Source: Phoebastria nigripes (taxonomy: Eukaryota > Chordata > Aves > Procellariiformes > Diomedeidae). From it: 64,000 nucleotides of DNA. Position 1 is the stretch's first letter. Every line of letters begins with the position of its first letter. Below the pieces are notes generated by a model. The model ran no database searches. It saw nothing but the letters and a program-made list of their open reading frames with translations, and was not told the origin of the DNA. Positions 43,201 through 56,900 of this stretch are shown here, in pieces. Both the position numbers and the translations under genes were made by a program. The DNA lies in assembly GCA_035582835.1 (NCBI GenBank), contig JAYKAV010002778.1:723326-787325 (forward strand), read 5' to 3'.

Positions 43201-46200
43201 TATGGTCCTGGTTAGACTATTTACCAAGCTTTTAGTTTTTGATGTAGCTCTAATAATGTATGAGATGCACAGAGAAAGAGAGTGGAAAATGCTATCCTGC
43301 ATTAGAGCCTGAAGGATTTAACTAAAACCAGCCTGAAATTAGCNTGAGCCTGTGAGGTGTTTTAGCACTGCGGAAACACAGTTCTCCTACTAGAATAGAA
43401 TGAAAGGGAACATTTTCAAAGCTCATCTGGCCAAAAGAGTGAAGTTCACTTGGGTATGGACATATTTAGCTGTTTCCAGGTCAGGAAAGCACCTGTGTGT
43501 GTGATTACACAATACCAGGTGCTTGAGAGTTGCCCCAAATAGGGACGATGCTGCAGATGTAAGGTCTCTATGGGCAACTGGGCTCCGACACAATGCTTAG
43601 CTCAGTGTTTATGAACAAAAAAGCAATNAGATATGACAAAGAGTAACAAATTAGGTTTATCATGGAAAAGGAGATAAATTCACCTTTTTTCAAATCATAC
43701 TTCAGTTTTACCGGCTGCTCAGCGCAAGCGAGAATTACACTGGAGGGCAGAAGTCTGCTGCTGCTGGATCAACAAAGCCTCTCTAAATTTGATAGCTGAA
43801 TAATTAAGACAGACAGTGCTTCTGTCAATCCTCTCTTAACCACGAATTGCTTCAGTGCTCTATTTACAGCTTTTACATAATCTTAAAGGTGGCTTATGAT
43901 ATAATGAAGGAACCCAGCAGGTTGCCAGCTTAAATAAAATTTCATGTGTGTGTTAAAATGAGTTATCCATCCCTATTNATTTATGTTGTTACAGTCCTGG
44001 GACTCAGGCAATCTTCCTTTTGGTTTATTTACAGTATTATAATAAATTTTGCTGCAGTATGGAGCTAAATTATTTTTAAAATAATGGTGCAGATTGGATT
44101 ATTACTCAAAAGTAGAACAAAAAATCAACAGATGTAACAGATATATTTAAACTAATTACCAACATATCACAGCAGAAACAGGCACATGGCGCGTGGATTC
44201 TTTTTCCTGTACCAACCATCTGATCCATGCCTGTGATCATTAATTTAGCACATGCTGAATTGTATTTTCAAACACATCTCAAAAAAAATCAACATGTTCT
44301 TCAGTTTTCAGATTCCAATCATTCTGTTGTGGACACCCTTCATTTAAAGGTTATCTGGACCTTGATAGCCAACAGCATTATTTATCAATTAAATGTCTAA
44401 TGGCCCAGTTCTGCAGATGTTGAAATTATTACACAATCATTGCCTCTTGGCAGCAATCACTGAATATCCAGAGTGAAATTTATCAGATCCCACAAATTGA
44501 ACTCAAACTAAAGTTTTATAGTAAGAAGGGGGGCAAAGACGGGAAGGAATGTCAGAGCACACCCTTGCCAATGGGTTTGGTGAGCAGTAGCTTATGAGCT
44601 GTCTTTGAATCTCCTACCAGCTGGACTTCTAGCAAGTCCCCAGTAAAATCATAACAAACGCAGATTGAACTGGGACTTGCACAGCTAAAAGCTGTGCTAG
44701 AGCTTCAGTTTAAAATGTGTAATTCTGAAGAACTAGACAATAACAACTCCCGAACAGTGTGAAAGAGAACAAGTAAAATATGAACGATGCACTTCATGAG
44801 CTGTCCACTTCACATTAGTGAGATGGCTTTCATGAATCAAGTTACTTGCATTAACAAGATGCTGCAGTTTGCAGCCTTTGTTAGAAAGGAAAGCTGTCTC
44901 TCTTTCACATGCAGAAATTGCATCTTTTTACAGTTATTCAAGGTCCTTGCAGAGGAGGTTTCCGAGTCATGCAGCTTTTTATTTCATTAGCAACAATATT
45001 ACCACAATGGGTAATGTTAAACCTACATGAAGAACAGCACAAATATTTGAAACATTAGCATTGGCAGGAAAGATAGCAAACCTGTTGCTGCCTAGTGCCT
45101 GGTGTAGAGCCTGAAAACGTAGACTGGGTGGCTGTTGCTGAGGGAGATGCTGACATTTATATAGAGAGGTTAGTAGGTAGTGTTGGGCAGGAAAGATGGA
45201 CCTTTCTAGCAATAGTAAATGCTATCCTGTCTCTTAAAACTTCTCTGAGGCTCTAAACTTGGATCTCCAATGAAACCCAGCTCTTTGTTATCTTCCTTTC
45301 TTTTGCCACCACTCAGCTTCTGAGATGGTGGCGAAAGAATGGGACAAAATTTGGTGTCACGGAGACCAGTGAGATTTTCTAAAGGTTCCTAATGCACCTG
45401 CAGTCAATGGCACCATTGATAGCTGAAAGGCNAAGTAAAATCCATATTAACCCCAAAACATATGATTGATCTGTGTCTATCTGGTTTTTAATACCTATAT
45501 GACTGTAGTACTGTAGACCCCAGCAACTTAGACTTTAACAAGTTGATCTTCATACGGAAGGAAGGAAAGAAGAAATAATTATTCCTGCTTTATATATGGA
45601 AAATGGAGATATATAAAGATTATGTTGGAAATCTCCAAAAAAGCAGGGAATAAAAAACAGATTACAAGAGGTTCAGGCTGTTGTACAGAGCTGGGGAGAT
45701 GTTTACACTGGTACTGTCTTATTGCCTGGCAGAAATGCGGCTTCTCCCCTTCCCATCTGACTACTGCCCAAAGAGGCATCTGCCCCAGTAGACAGAACCA
45801 TGCACTCCAGCGTGGGTGGGCACTCTGGAGGGTGTTGGAAATGAGAAGGATCTGTGTGTTTGTCAACAAAGNTGGGAATTATTCCTCACAGTACAAAATT
45901 TCTTAAGATCACCTGTTACCTACCTTAACTCTTCCCTTGGTCGCCTTTGTGAGGCTGTCTCATGACCTCATCCTTACAGAAGCACAAACCTTCCAGTTTC
46001 CCCAAACCCTCAGCTTCCCTTAGCCCCAGGGAGCTGCCATTTCCACAGCTCTCCCTCATCTCAGGTCTCCTGGTTCCTCCTCTCCCTTACTGCTTGAGGT
46101 TTGCTTAGCAGAAGAGGCAGAGGAGGGAAGGGGACTGTGTGAGGGGCACCATGTCAGGTACCTCCACCTGGTACATGATGTGATTGTTTCTGATAGACCC

Positions 46201-49200
46201 AAATGGTGCTTATAGCCAGAGTGGGCAGCCAGGCAGCACTGGTGAGGAGAAACTCTCAGTGTGGCCATTCATGCCTCTGAGAAAGGGAGTGATTGCTCTT
46301 GCTGGCTGCTCTTCAGGAACACTCACTGTCACAAATTTCCCTGCCTTAGACTGGCACGTAGGGCTTGATCTGTGCCCTGCAGGTCCACAGCCCATGTGCA
46401 TCGGGTACCGAAGGGTGAGGCTGCAGGCGTGGGTTATTGCAGACCATCCACAGAGCTCTCCTTTCTCAGCCTGAGACTGACACAGCACCAACGTGCCATG
46501 GGAGTGATCTCATTCAGCCCCTGCCTCCACAGGCTCTGCTCATCCTCTGCTCCTGTTAATAAAGACCAGTTTGAGAACGGCAGGCAGGGAGGTGGGTGGT
46601 AGCTAGGGGGAAGATTAAGAAATAGCAAGCTGAGGTTGTAAGAACAGTAAGAAAGGCAAGTGTGAGGTCTTTGATATTTTAAAGTACAGTTCACAAGGAA
46701 CCTACAAAATCATAGTTTCCCAGGCAGATGCAACGCACCATAATCTTGTACAAATACTCTAGCCCTTCTGCAACCCAGAGATAATTTAAAAGGAAGGTAT
46801 ATTAAGTGTCCCGGCATTGCTTTTTTAACAGCTGTGAAAGCCTCTTTGCATCTCTTCAAAGAAGAGCTTCTTGTATGGGAAAACTGAATAAGCTGCCTTT
46901 TGTTTTCAGGCGAGCTCTACAGCGGAGAGGCTGTGGAGGATCAAGCTGTGAGGAAAACAACAAATACCACCTCCACATGGCTAAGCTACAAACATGCTAA
47001 TATGTTAGTAAATCCATCTTCAAAATTCTGTGATACCTGGTAGGATAAAGGCTACCATCCCCTCGCCTGTAGACTGCTAGGATGTGACAGTTAAGAACTG
47101 TTAAGTTTTTCAGTGCCAGAGTCCACAACTTTCCACTAACAGCCCTAAACATAAAAATTCCTTCCTTGCATGCCATGCAGACTGACTGTTGGCCAGGTCT
47201 CATCCCACTGCACAGTGGACTTTAGCTCCAGGCACCAAGGACTTGCTTCAGTTTTCAGAGAAATTATAACAGGAGAAGAAAAAGAATAACAAGCAGTAGT
47301 GGAAAGGTCTGGGGTAATGAGAGTAATGGGAAGCATTAACATGAATTGACTGTGCTCTTAATTCCCAGTCAACAGGTTTGGTGGCAATGCACCAGCAGTT
47401 CAGCTGGTTTCTCATGGCAGCTCCTGCTTTAAGCCAAAGTGGGTTTTGAGGTGAGGCTGAGGTGCAGACAATTTGACAGGATTAAAACTTTTAAAATTAT
47501 ATTTATCTCACACAAGAAAGGTGGCAGAAAGGAACTTGGGGCAGGGAGGAGGATTTAAATCAACAATACAGCCACCTAAAAAGCAAAGGAAGGAGCCAAC
47601 CTAGCTGCTAACTGACAAGGACAGGTAGGGCAGAGGTAACTGGAGACCTTTGAAGATGATTAGGAGGATAAACTGTAATTTGCTCTAGAGAAGGAGGATG
47701 TGAGAAGAATTGGCAGACCCAGAGCAGCAAAGCAGGATGGTAATTGCAGCAGTAATTATACTTAAGGCAATACTGGAGATATCACAAGATCTGGACAAAA
47801 AGCAGCAGGTCCACAGCAAATTGTCAGCCGTGCACAGCTCCCCACTTGCTGTTCCCATTCACACAATTCTTCACATTACTGCCACCAGTGCTGCAGCCAG
47901 AGCTGACAATGTCCTGCTCCTGCACTTAGACCCAGTACAGTGTTCACACTAACTGCCTCTGCTGCTGAAAGCCCGTTCTGAACAAAATAAACCATCTCAA
48001 AATGCCGAGACAGAACTGAGTCTCTGGGTCTACTCATCTCTTCTTCCTGCACTTCTGGTTTGACACAAAGCTGTGTTTTTAGAAGCAGGCTGCAGACAGC
48101 TTCCAACCAGATTCTGCTAAGGTAAGTGCTGTGTCTAAAGTAAGAGTAAATCATTTAATAAAGCTTCTTTCCAGAACTTGCATTAAAAAGGCTCTATGGA
48201 ATTGTTAGTTTAGCACTTAAGGGACTTTTTCTCCACACACACACACCAGCTTCTTCTCTTAACAGTCTCTGATACCCTCATTTGTTGTTTGAGAATTAAA
48301 TTCTGACTTCATTGGGGCTTTTGGGATTTTTTTTGGTTTGTTGTCTGGGTTGGGTTTTTTTTGGTTTTTGGTTTTTTTTTTCCTCCTGGTTAGGACAGAG
48401 AGCAGTATGTTCTGTATAAAAGAAAGGAAAACAAATGCAGTTCTTAACTATACAGGAGAAAGGAGAACCTCCCCCCCTGCAGCACTCCCTTTCTAAGGGA
48501 GTAGATAGCTGATGCTGGGAGGTAATACTGCTGATTCATTTTTAGGGTTGTTTTACTGGCGTGGGAGTTATACAAGAAAGAATAAACTAAAAAATGCTTG
48601 TTTTGCTGTTTACTCTTGGAGACTTTGCACACTGTGCTGTTTTTCTTGCTTATGCAGACAATGATTCTACCATCTTCTCCCCATTTTAAAGAGTAAACTC
48701 TTTAAAGGTGCTCTGTGTAATGTGTTAAGTAACACTTCGTTTCAGGCAGGTGTCTTTGAGTCAATCTACTTACTACTGGGTTTACTGAGAAAAGACTAAT
48801 AGCCCCTTTCAGACCTTGAAACCACATAATTTCAGCAGTGTAACTTAATGGCTTATTAGGAGGAAACTGTATAGTCGTTCTGGGAATGAGTAAAGGTCCC
48901 TCAGCCCATCAAGGTTTGTCCAGCCCTCGTACTCCACTTCCCCTAGGGCAACCTCTAATCTGTTTTCAATGATCCCAATATTTTTTTGCCTCAACCACCT
49001 TGCTTTGGAAGCAATGTGCACATTTATGGGTCTGTTTACCAGCCTCAGACTGGAGCTTGTTTTTCTTTGTTTTATTTGCCTTTCTCTTAGAAAGAAAGTC
49101 CCAGGGCAAAACCCTTGCTACAAATTACACCCTGAGCTCTGAGGGTGATCTTTGTCTTTCCTTTTACTGGCAGTTTTTTAACTCATGCAGCATCATCAGA

Positions 49201-52200
49201 TACCTCTCTTGCCTCCTTTTTTTCAGTAAAAAAAAAAGGGGAAACAAGTTACACGTTTCTTCTCTTTTCTTTCTCTTGTATCGCTATATGGTATCCTCAT
49301 GTATTGGAAATCTTATGGCACTGAGACCTAAGCCAGTACCCAAGGTCAGAACTGGGTGTTGAACATGTGTCACCACAGGGTAGATTTTAAAAAAACACTA
49401 GTATTGAGCTCTGAAGGAGTAAAATGCATTTTTTCCTGGGCTTTGCTATTGCCTGAAATAAGTCATTTTACAGAGCTTTTTTGGTTAGATACTCTTTTCT
49501 TCTTCACCAGGTGGCTTCTTTTAGGGGGCAGATTTTCCTAGAAACACTTTAATTAAGGAACAAATAGAAACCAAAGTCTCATTTTCTTGGATATGGCAGG
49601 TCCGCAGCATGTAGTCTGATAAAACCCAGACCTCTTACAAGGCATGTGAGCCCTGGCAGTCTCTGTCTGCCAGAGGCTTTAATGAGGTCTCCAGTTGTCT
49701 GTTGCACCAAAACACATCCCATCTCATCTCCTTTAGGCCCAACAACTTTACTGGGGTCCAGGTTGTTTCATATTAAAAATGCTCTCCTGAGAAGCTTCCT
49801 TCAGTTTAAAAACTGTTAAAAGCTGCTCCTCCCATGACAGAGCATAATCCACAGTTAAGGAGCAACCAAACTGTATGGGGAAAAGAAACAAAAACCCTGA
49901 TCATACTTAGGATCAGGAATCTCCAGTTATATCAGAAGTGTGGTTTGGTTTTTTGTTTATTTGTTTGGGGCTTTTTTATACTGGTAAAAAAACAGAACGA
50001 GAGAAGCAGTGAAAAGAAAGATTTTTCGCATGCTGTATAACTGTTACTGAGAAAATTATCCTTATTTAATAGAACCATTCAGTGATGGAGTCATACTGTT
50101 TACCTTATCTTGACCTTTAAGTGCCTTTAGCATGATTGCTAAAGAAAAAAAAAGTTAGTTTCACATTCCTTGAATGTCATACTGCAATGTCTAAGAGAAG
50201 TACAGAGGCAATTTCTCAGGCTGGAAGCATCCAAAGCATTTTAACCAGGAGCTAGGAAGGAGGAGGGCTTAGCTCCATAGTGGTGTGTCCTCTCCATAAC
50301 GCGGTGCAGCACGTGTGCCCCAGGTGATGTTAATGGGGAAGGCTACGACTTCCTGACACACTTCTGTCAGCCCATTCTCTTTATGGTTTCCTAAGTTAGA
50401 ACAAATGAAACTTCACTTAGAAACTGAATGCAGCCTGTGTGCGTCACAGAAAGACACTGCCAGATACTTACCTTCAGGTACAACATACCTGGCTGCCATG
50501 TTTAGCATAAATTCAAACCTTTTCCTGCTGCAAAGTTCTCACTCTGCGATGCAGAACAGTTGTGCACAGACCTGCTGACCAAGCTGTTCAAATACAACAA
50601 ACTTCTCACTGTTTTTTCCTGTACCCATTTATAAGGTTGGTTTATAAGCTCTCACTTCTGCTGGTGTCCATTCATGAACCAGTCCATCAACACTGCTGTT
50701 TTGTCCTGTGTCATTCACACCCTTAGCCCTTGAGCTGTGGTAATTAGGAATGGTACTTTGTACAGCATTGCTGTTTTCACCTTTAGCTTTGGGAGTACTT
50801 GGAGGGAAGCTGATGGATTAAAACTGGCTATATAAAACTAGCAATATTTGTATAAACAGCTGTTTATACAAAAATGAGAACAGCAGAAACATTTTCATTA
50901 GAAAAAGAAAAAGGTGGCAAATCATATTTTCCAAATTTGGACCACATTTGCATTGGATGTATCTCCATGAAAAAGCATTGAACTTACATCAGCAAGTTTA
51001 ATTGTGCCTCTACCATGGCCCAGTATGTTTCTCTTTTGTCCTTTCTTGATTATTCCCTTGTTCAACATGATTGCTAGTTTTCAATATGCAGCGCCCCAGT
51101 TGAGCTATTTGCATTCATTAACCTTTCAACCTGCATTTTGGATTTCAGTTTGACTTTTCAGCTTTGCTTTTCCTCTTTCTCTTTCTCTGCTAGATTCCTT
51201 CCTTCACCCCCCACTCTTCTTCCTGAACTAAAGAGAGTCAGAGACACACTTTGGCTAAAAGGAGCACAAGTTTTAAAAAGTAATTCTCTGTGCAAATGAG
51301 CCCTCCAGATAAAGCTACTAGTGGGTTTTAGTTCATTTATTTCTTGGATGTTGTCAAGCAATTCTTTGCACTGTTGCACCTTCCCTCAGGACTTCCCCTT
51401 ACAATGTTCCCATATTTTTCTTTTCCCACTGATCCCATATTTGACTACCAACTGCGGAAGAATAGCCTGATTTTTATACCACTGCAGGGTTCTTCAGACC
51501 GATACAAAATGATGCCTCTAATTGTAGCTTGGACCTAATCTTTCAGTCTTGTTTCCTCCTCCAATACTTGCTATCAGCTCTATCTGTTCACTTCAAGCTG
51601 TCTAGTCGAATGGCTCACATCAATCATAGCTGCAGGGACGTAATTGTCCTTGCCATCCTGTTTGACTTTGAATGCTTCATTGGCAATGGGGAAAATCCAC
51701 TAAGATTGCATTTGGACTTCATGCAGATACTTAATGATGCCATGATCCTGGTCCTCCATTTTCTTCCTTCTGAACTGTTTCTCACTTCTTATGTTCAGGT
51801 GAAGTCTCAATCATCTTTGTTGTAGCTGCTCTTCTGACAAAGGACTTGATGCAAATCTCAGCTCAGTGGAGGGGTACTGACTCATGCATTTAGGATAAAT
51901 CTGTCTCCGAGCTGGTAACAGGTAACACATGAAGCAGCTACACTAGTTCTGGCAACTGAGCTAGTTCAGGGTACCTCTCCCCTAAAAGGCAGTGTGCCAT
52001 GAGGAAGTGCCATGGGCGCTCACCAGGTGAGTAACTCCATTGAGCAAATCACCTCAGTCCACTAAAAAATTCCCCCAAACATCTGAGGTTTCTCCTTCTG
52101 TTTTGTATTGTTTTCCTGTGTCCCCTGATGTACAAGGTAAAGGTGCTGAGGCTGAATATTGATGCCTGTGATGACTTCTCTCTGGATCATTTCTTACAGA

Positions 52201-53380
52201 TGGGGAAGAGGAGGGTTTGTGTGGGCAAGAACGGAAAAGAAGATTGGTCATGAGAGGATATCTGTTAAAATCTAGTTTTCACTTTGGAAAAAAAAAACAC
52301 GAACAACAAAAACCCACAAAGAACCTTTGGAAACCTGAGGGAGGAGATGTGAAGATCAAGGAGTATTGACTGATTTCAAGTTTTTGATCTGTAGAAATGC
52401 ATTCATACTCCATTTGTCATTTCTGCACTGTAATTTCCCTCTGGCTGGTCCTATCTGGCATACAGTGGCTTAGCTCCATTGCAGAAGCCCTTGATCCTTC
52501 TGAGCTCACATTTCACTTTTTCTTCCCTTCTAACGAATCATGTCTCTTCCAGAAGATAAGATGGTCTTTTTCCTGCTATCCTGTAACAATCCTCTTACCA
52601 CCTCCTGCGTGCCCTTTGCTGTTGAAGTCTGCATTTGCTGTACTGCATTATGTCATTCGCAAGTCAATGGTAGGTATTTGCACATGGCAACTTGGCACTT
52701 AGTCCTCTGAGCAAGATGCTACCCTTGGAGTAAAATTCCAAGCCAGAGCAAGTGATATATGTTAAACAGGGATAGAAAAAATGGTTACTCTGGGTTATGT
52801 TTTCATAAAAAAAAACTTTTCAAATTGTCTTCAGTGGTGGTAATGTGATAGAGTATGACCCTAGCTCCGGTACATCTGGATTACTGGATTAATTCCTGTT
52901 GCACACAGGATCACAGCAAAACTGAAAACTTTTTGGTGTACAGTAACATGTAGTTTCCTTATCTGGAAAATCACCTCCTCCAGAANACGGCATGGCACAG
53001 GAGATCTGTATCAGAACTGAGCAGTGTCCCTGTTGTTTTCCTTTAGCAGTGAAGAACACGGAAATGAGGATGCTGAAGGTTCAAACAAGCCTCAGAAGTG
53101 CAAAATTTCTCACCCAGGAAGGAGGAAACCAATTTAAGATAATGAGACTGGAATAAATAGCTTTTCTTTTTTTTTTTTTTCTTTTTCCCCCTCTTTTTTT
53201 CTTTTTAATTTTGCAAATGAAGAAACTTATTTTTAAACAGTTACTTAAATTCTCACCTAATCACGCAGAGCTGGCACTTTAGAAAGAATGATTTAAATAG
53301 CAGGAGGCTGAGGATAGGACTGTGGGTGTCATCACCANGATATGGTCAGACTGTTGCGGTGCCCAGGGCTACAACCAGAA

Positions 53381-53398
53381 TAGCCCTGTACAGGGCTA
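53381..53398. repeat. 18-bp perfect palindrome with an adjoining partial copy
   Basis: TAGCCCTGTACAGGGCTA equals its own reverse complement. It is followed directly by TAGCCCTATACAGG (overlapping its last two bases), a one-mismatch copy of its left part, so the block looks like a duplicated half-site plus palindrome. Confidence 0.8.
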
Positions 53399-53937
53399 TA
53401 GCCCTATACAGGAACAGAGCAGCCCTATGGCTACTGTTTGAACATGGAGCCATTCTGCCTCTTTGCTTCTTGGTTTTCTCTTACTCCTAGAGAAGATGGC
53501 ACCTACTGCCTGGCTTTCAGCAGTTCCCAAAGCATGCTCTGGGCCTCCTGAGCTCTTCTCACCTTGAGAGTATTTACTGTCTAGTAAGAGAAGATGTTGT
53601 AGGGAGATAAAAACTCTGAATAACCAAGGATAAAGAAGCAAATAAATCATATTTCAGACTTCTGTTATAGGTTGCTCAGAACAGGAACTATGGCCTGTTA
53701 TCCACAGCCCTGAGCACAGGATATTACAGATGAGCTACTTCTGGATGTTTTTGCAGCTGAGTTAGGTAAAATGAGCAAACTCCTCCTCCTCAGTTACTTT
53801 GGATGAGGGTTTTTTTGGTTTGGTTTGTGGTTTGTTTGTTTTTTTTTTTTTTTTTTAGAGAGAGAAAAGCACAGTCTTTTTAAAGTAAAAGAAAATTTGC
53901 CTTTCTGCCTGAGGGTGTCAGCAGATATTTGGAATTC

Positions 53938-53997
53938 TCCTGGAAAAAAAAGAGGTGGTGAGTCTGTTCCTGGAAAAAAAAGAGGTGGTGAGTCTGT
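53938..53997 (+). repeat. perfect 30-bp tandem duplication
   Basis: Two identical 30-base units abut (53,938-53,967 and 53,968-53,997). Each contains an A8 run and the sequence GGTGGTGAGTCTG, which includes a splice-donor-like GTGAGT. The lack of any difference between the copies suggests a recent event or polymorphism. Confidence 0.95.
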
Positions 53998-56900
53998 CTT
54001 AAAAACAATCTGTACTTTCTGCAGTCTTCTGAAAGAAAGAACATTTCTGCACCAGCAAGTGTTTGTCAGCTTCTTTAAAATATTTGGCATAAGGTTTCCT
54101 GAAGGCTTGTACCACCTTGACCTGCATTTTCTGACTNCTGGTGGTCCCCACTTGACTTAAAATCCTTGCACACTAACTTCACTGATAGCTTGCACAGGTT
54201 TTTGCCATCAGTGGTAGTCTCCAGCAGCCCAAGTTGTATTTGAAATTTGAACTCTATGGGTTATCTGTCTTTGGATGCCTTTGGCCTCGGAAAGCTTCTG
54301 TTGTGAAAGATGATGTGATGGCAGTGGCCAGACAGATCAAGGCTGAGCTTTTCAGGCTGACTGAGCTCCCACCAGGAATTTGGAATATGTCCTTCTGTTC
54401 TTACCATCTTTTCTTGATGAGAACTGCTCCTGGTCACAGCTGGTGTATGGCTGTCACTTCGTGATCAGTATGTAGCATTTATGAACTCTGTGACTACTAT
54501 GGGACTTCTGGCTCAGTTGTTAAAGTAAAAAGGCTGGAACGTACCCTTGTTCCCCATGTGGTGTGAATGGCGACTGTGATTTCAAGACTGTTACTCCCAC
54601 ATCAAAGTACAGCTGAGAGCAAAGGCTTTAGTTTCTAAAGGAGGTAGTATTCCCAACAAGTTTGAGTAGTCAGGTAGCTCCTCTTGTAATTGGTCAGGGA
54701 ACTACGCAACCTGCTCAACAGGACATTTTAGTGTATGGATTACTCATCCTGAGGCTCCGTTAAGGCTTTGCCATCAGTCTTGCACAAAGGCATCCGTATC
54801 TCAGTGGGAAGCTGCTGGACGCACTCCCTTACTCAGGAAGAAATACCTTACACTGGAGATGGTGTTGCTCAAACAGCCGCTTGGACCTCCCCATCCCGCC
54901 AATAGGTGGGACAAAATAGAGCAGAAGGGTGTGAGCCACTGTGACTCATGGGGCTATAAAGAGGGAGTCTTGCCTTTCTCCGAAGCCCATATTGCAGCAC
55001 TTGGTGTTGATCCTCACCTCTGCTTTGCATGAGAGTGAGTGAGCTGCCATTTTCCCAGAGTGAATGGGCTTTGAACACAATCGTCCTCTTTGGTCCGCTC
55101 ATTCCTACCTGCACACACTAGCAGAATAAAAAACACTGACATTAACTGATTCGTATGTCCACATTGTTTTCCCCGCATTTATTTCATATCCTGAGTAGGA
55201 TGTTACTGTTAGTTTAGATTTTTGTTGAAGAGGCTTGCTGTATGGCTTACAGTACTTACTAATGAACAGTTAGATACACATGGCAATTTCTCCCTTGCAC
55301 TTATTTTTCTCTTAGTGATCCATTGTTAGCTTTCAAATCTGTGTTGATTCTTTCAAGACATCACCCAAACAACTAATAAACTTATCTGCATCCTGAAGCC
55401 ATTTCAGTTAGATGTGCCTTGAAAACTTAGAAAGAAGCATTGACAAAATGTCTAATTTCACTGCAATTTCTGTAGACAAGCTGAAATACCTTGTGTGCAT
55501 GTACTCTGATTCACAGCACTTAACACCGTGAGAAATTGAGCTTCCTGAATCTCATAATAGATTTTTTGCAACTGTTGTGCTTTCATTTATTTTGTAATGG
55601 CAGTAACTGACCCGTTTTTATGAGTGTAATTTACATGATTTTAATCTGAAATTTTCTATATTTCCAACTGTACTTAATATCCTTCTTATAAACTAATATG
55701 CTTATTTCTTCTCCCACAAAGTATTCCATTCTTCCCCAGAAATGTGGTATTTGACTACATACAGAAATACTTTCCACTTACATCAAGGTTCAGATTGATT
55801 CTTTGTGTTAAAGTCATGGTGTCCAATATTGTATATTTATTCTACAGATGGCTATCTTAAATTCATGTAAAATATTTCATAAGATGCTCTTTCTCATCTT
55901 CTTTCCAGTCAAATGCATACGGAAAATGGAAATAGTGCCTCAGGTATACGGTCATAGTTTATTTTTCATGTTCAATTACTGAGATTGGTTCTCAGAACAT
56001 AGCTCAGCTGCTTCCAGAAATAGTTCTTTAAAATCAGAGTGAAGCCTCAAATCCCGAAGTGAAATCTGAGAGATGCTAAATGAAATAAGAGCAAAAAGAG
56101 GTTTTCTCACACTTCTGTGAATGTAGCCCATTGCATTTCAGACAGCTATCATTGATATTTTCCCCCTATGTTTCCTCATCTTATTTATATTCAATATATA
56201 AAGTTTTTGCTCTTTGCTAGACATTTTTGTTCACCGTGAAGAAATTCAGCTGGATATTAAAGAGAATTTCCTCTATCCTTCATCCCTGAAAAACATTCAT
56301 CTGGGGGTAGCAGCGTAAATTTCTATTCTGAACCTATATCAAGCTGTTGAGCTCCTCTCTAAACAACTGTGAACAGAGTCACATATTTAAAATGTGAAGC
56401 CCCTCAGACAGAAAATCCTACACCTTATTATTTTTATGTGTTACTATTATTACTGCAGCTGCTGCACTGTAACAGCACATTATGGTGCCAGTCTGGGCTT
56501 TCTGTTGGTGTGCACTCTAGAAGTAGAAAAGCGGGAAGAGCAAAAATATTTTAAAACCCTAGCCAGCAGTTGCCAGGTGGAGTTGTTGTTCTTGGTCACC
56601 TTTAGCCATTTGTGCCTCCTGCTGCCCAGTCTTTCCTGGTCTTTCCCAGTCAGCTGTGCTCCTTGAGAGAAGTGCATGTGGGGAATACCAGTGTGGAGGT
56701 ACAGCTGTACCAATAACACGGAGGGACATCAAAGGGCAAGGAGATCTTTTGGAGTGTGCCAACAGGGCAATGAAGGCAGAACTTGTACAAAATGGAATGC
56801 CTTACTGTGTTAAAAAACACTCTAGGTGAATCATTATCAGCTTTAAAGGTTGGGAGCATCCTTATTGTAATTCCTGTATCTGTGAATATAGCATTACTTT

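Noticed and set aside
48321..48383. T/G-rich stretch resembling degenerate telomeric sequence
   Set aside because: Units are irregular GGTTTTTT-like runs, not TTAGGG. Ordinary low-complexity sequence.
48900..49060. Possible very old LINE 3' UTR (CCTCAACCACCTTGCTTTGGAAG-type text)
   Set aside because: The resemblance to ancient CR1/L3-type tails is only impressionistic, with no conserved terminal repeat or coding block.
53825..54160. 111-codon plus-strand frame with an internal 10-residue repeat
   Set aside because: The repeat is the 30-bp DNA duplication. The frame begins in a T-run and has no recognisable motif.
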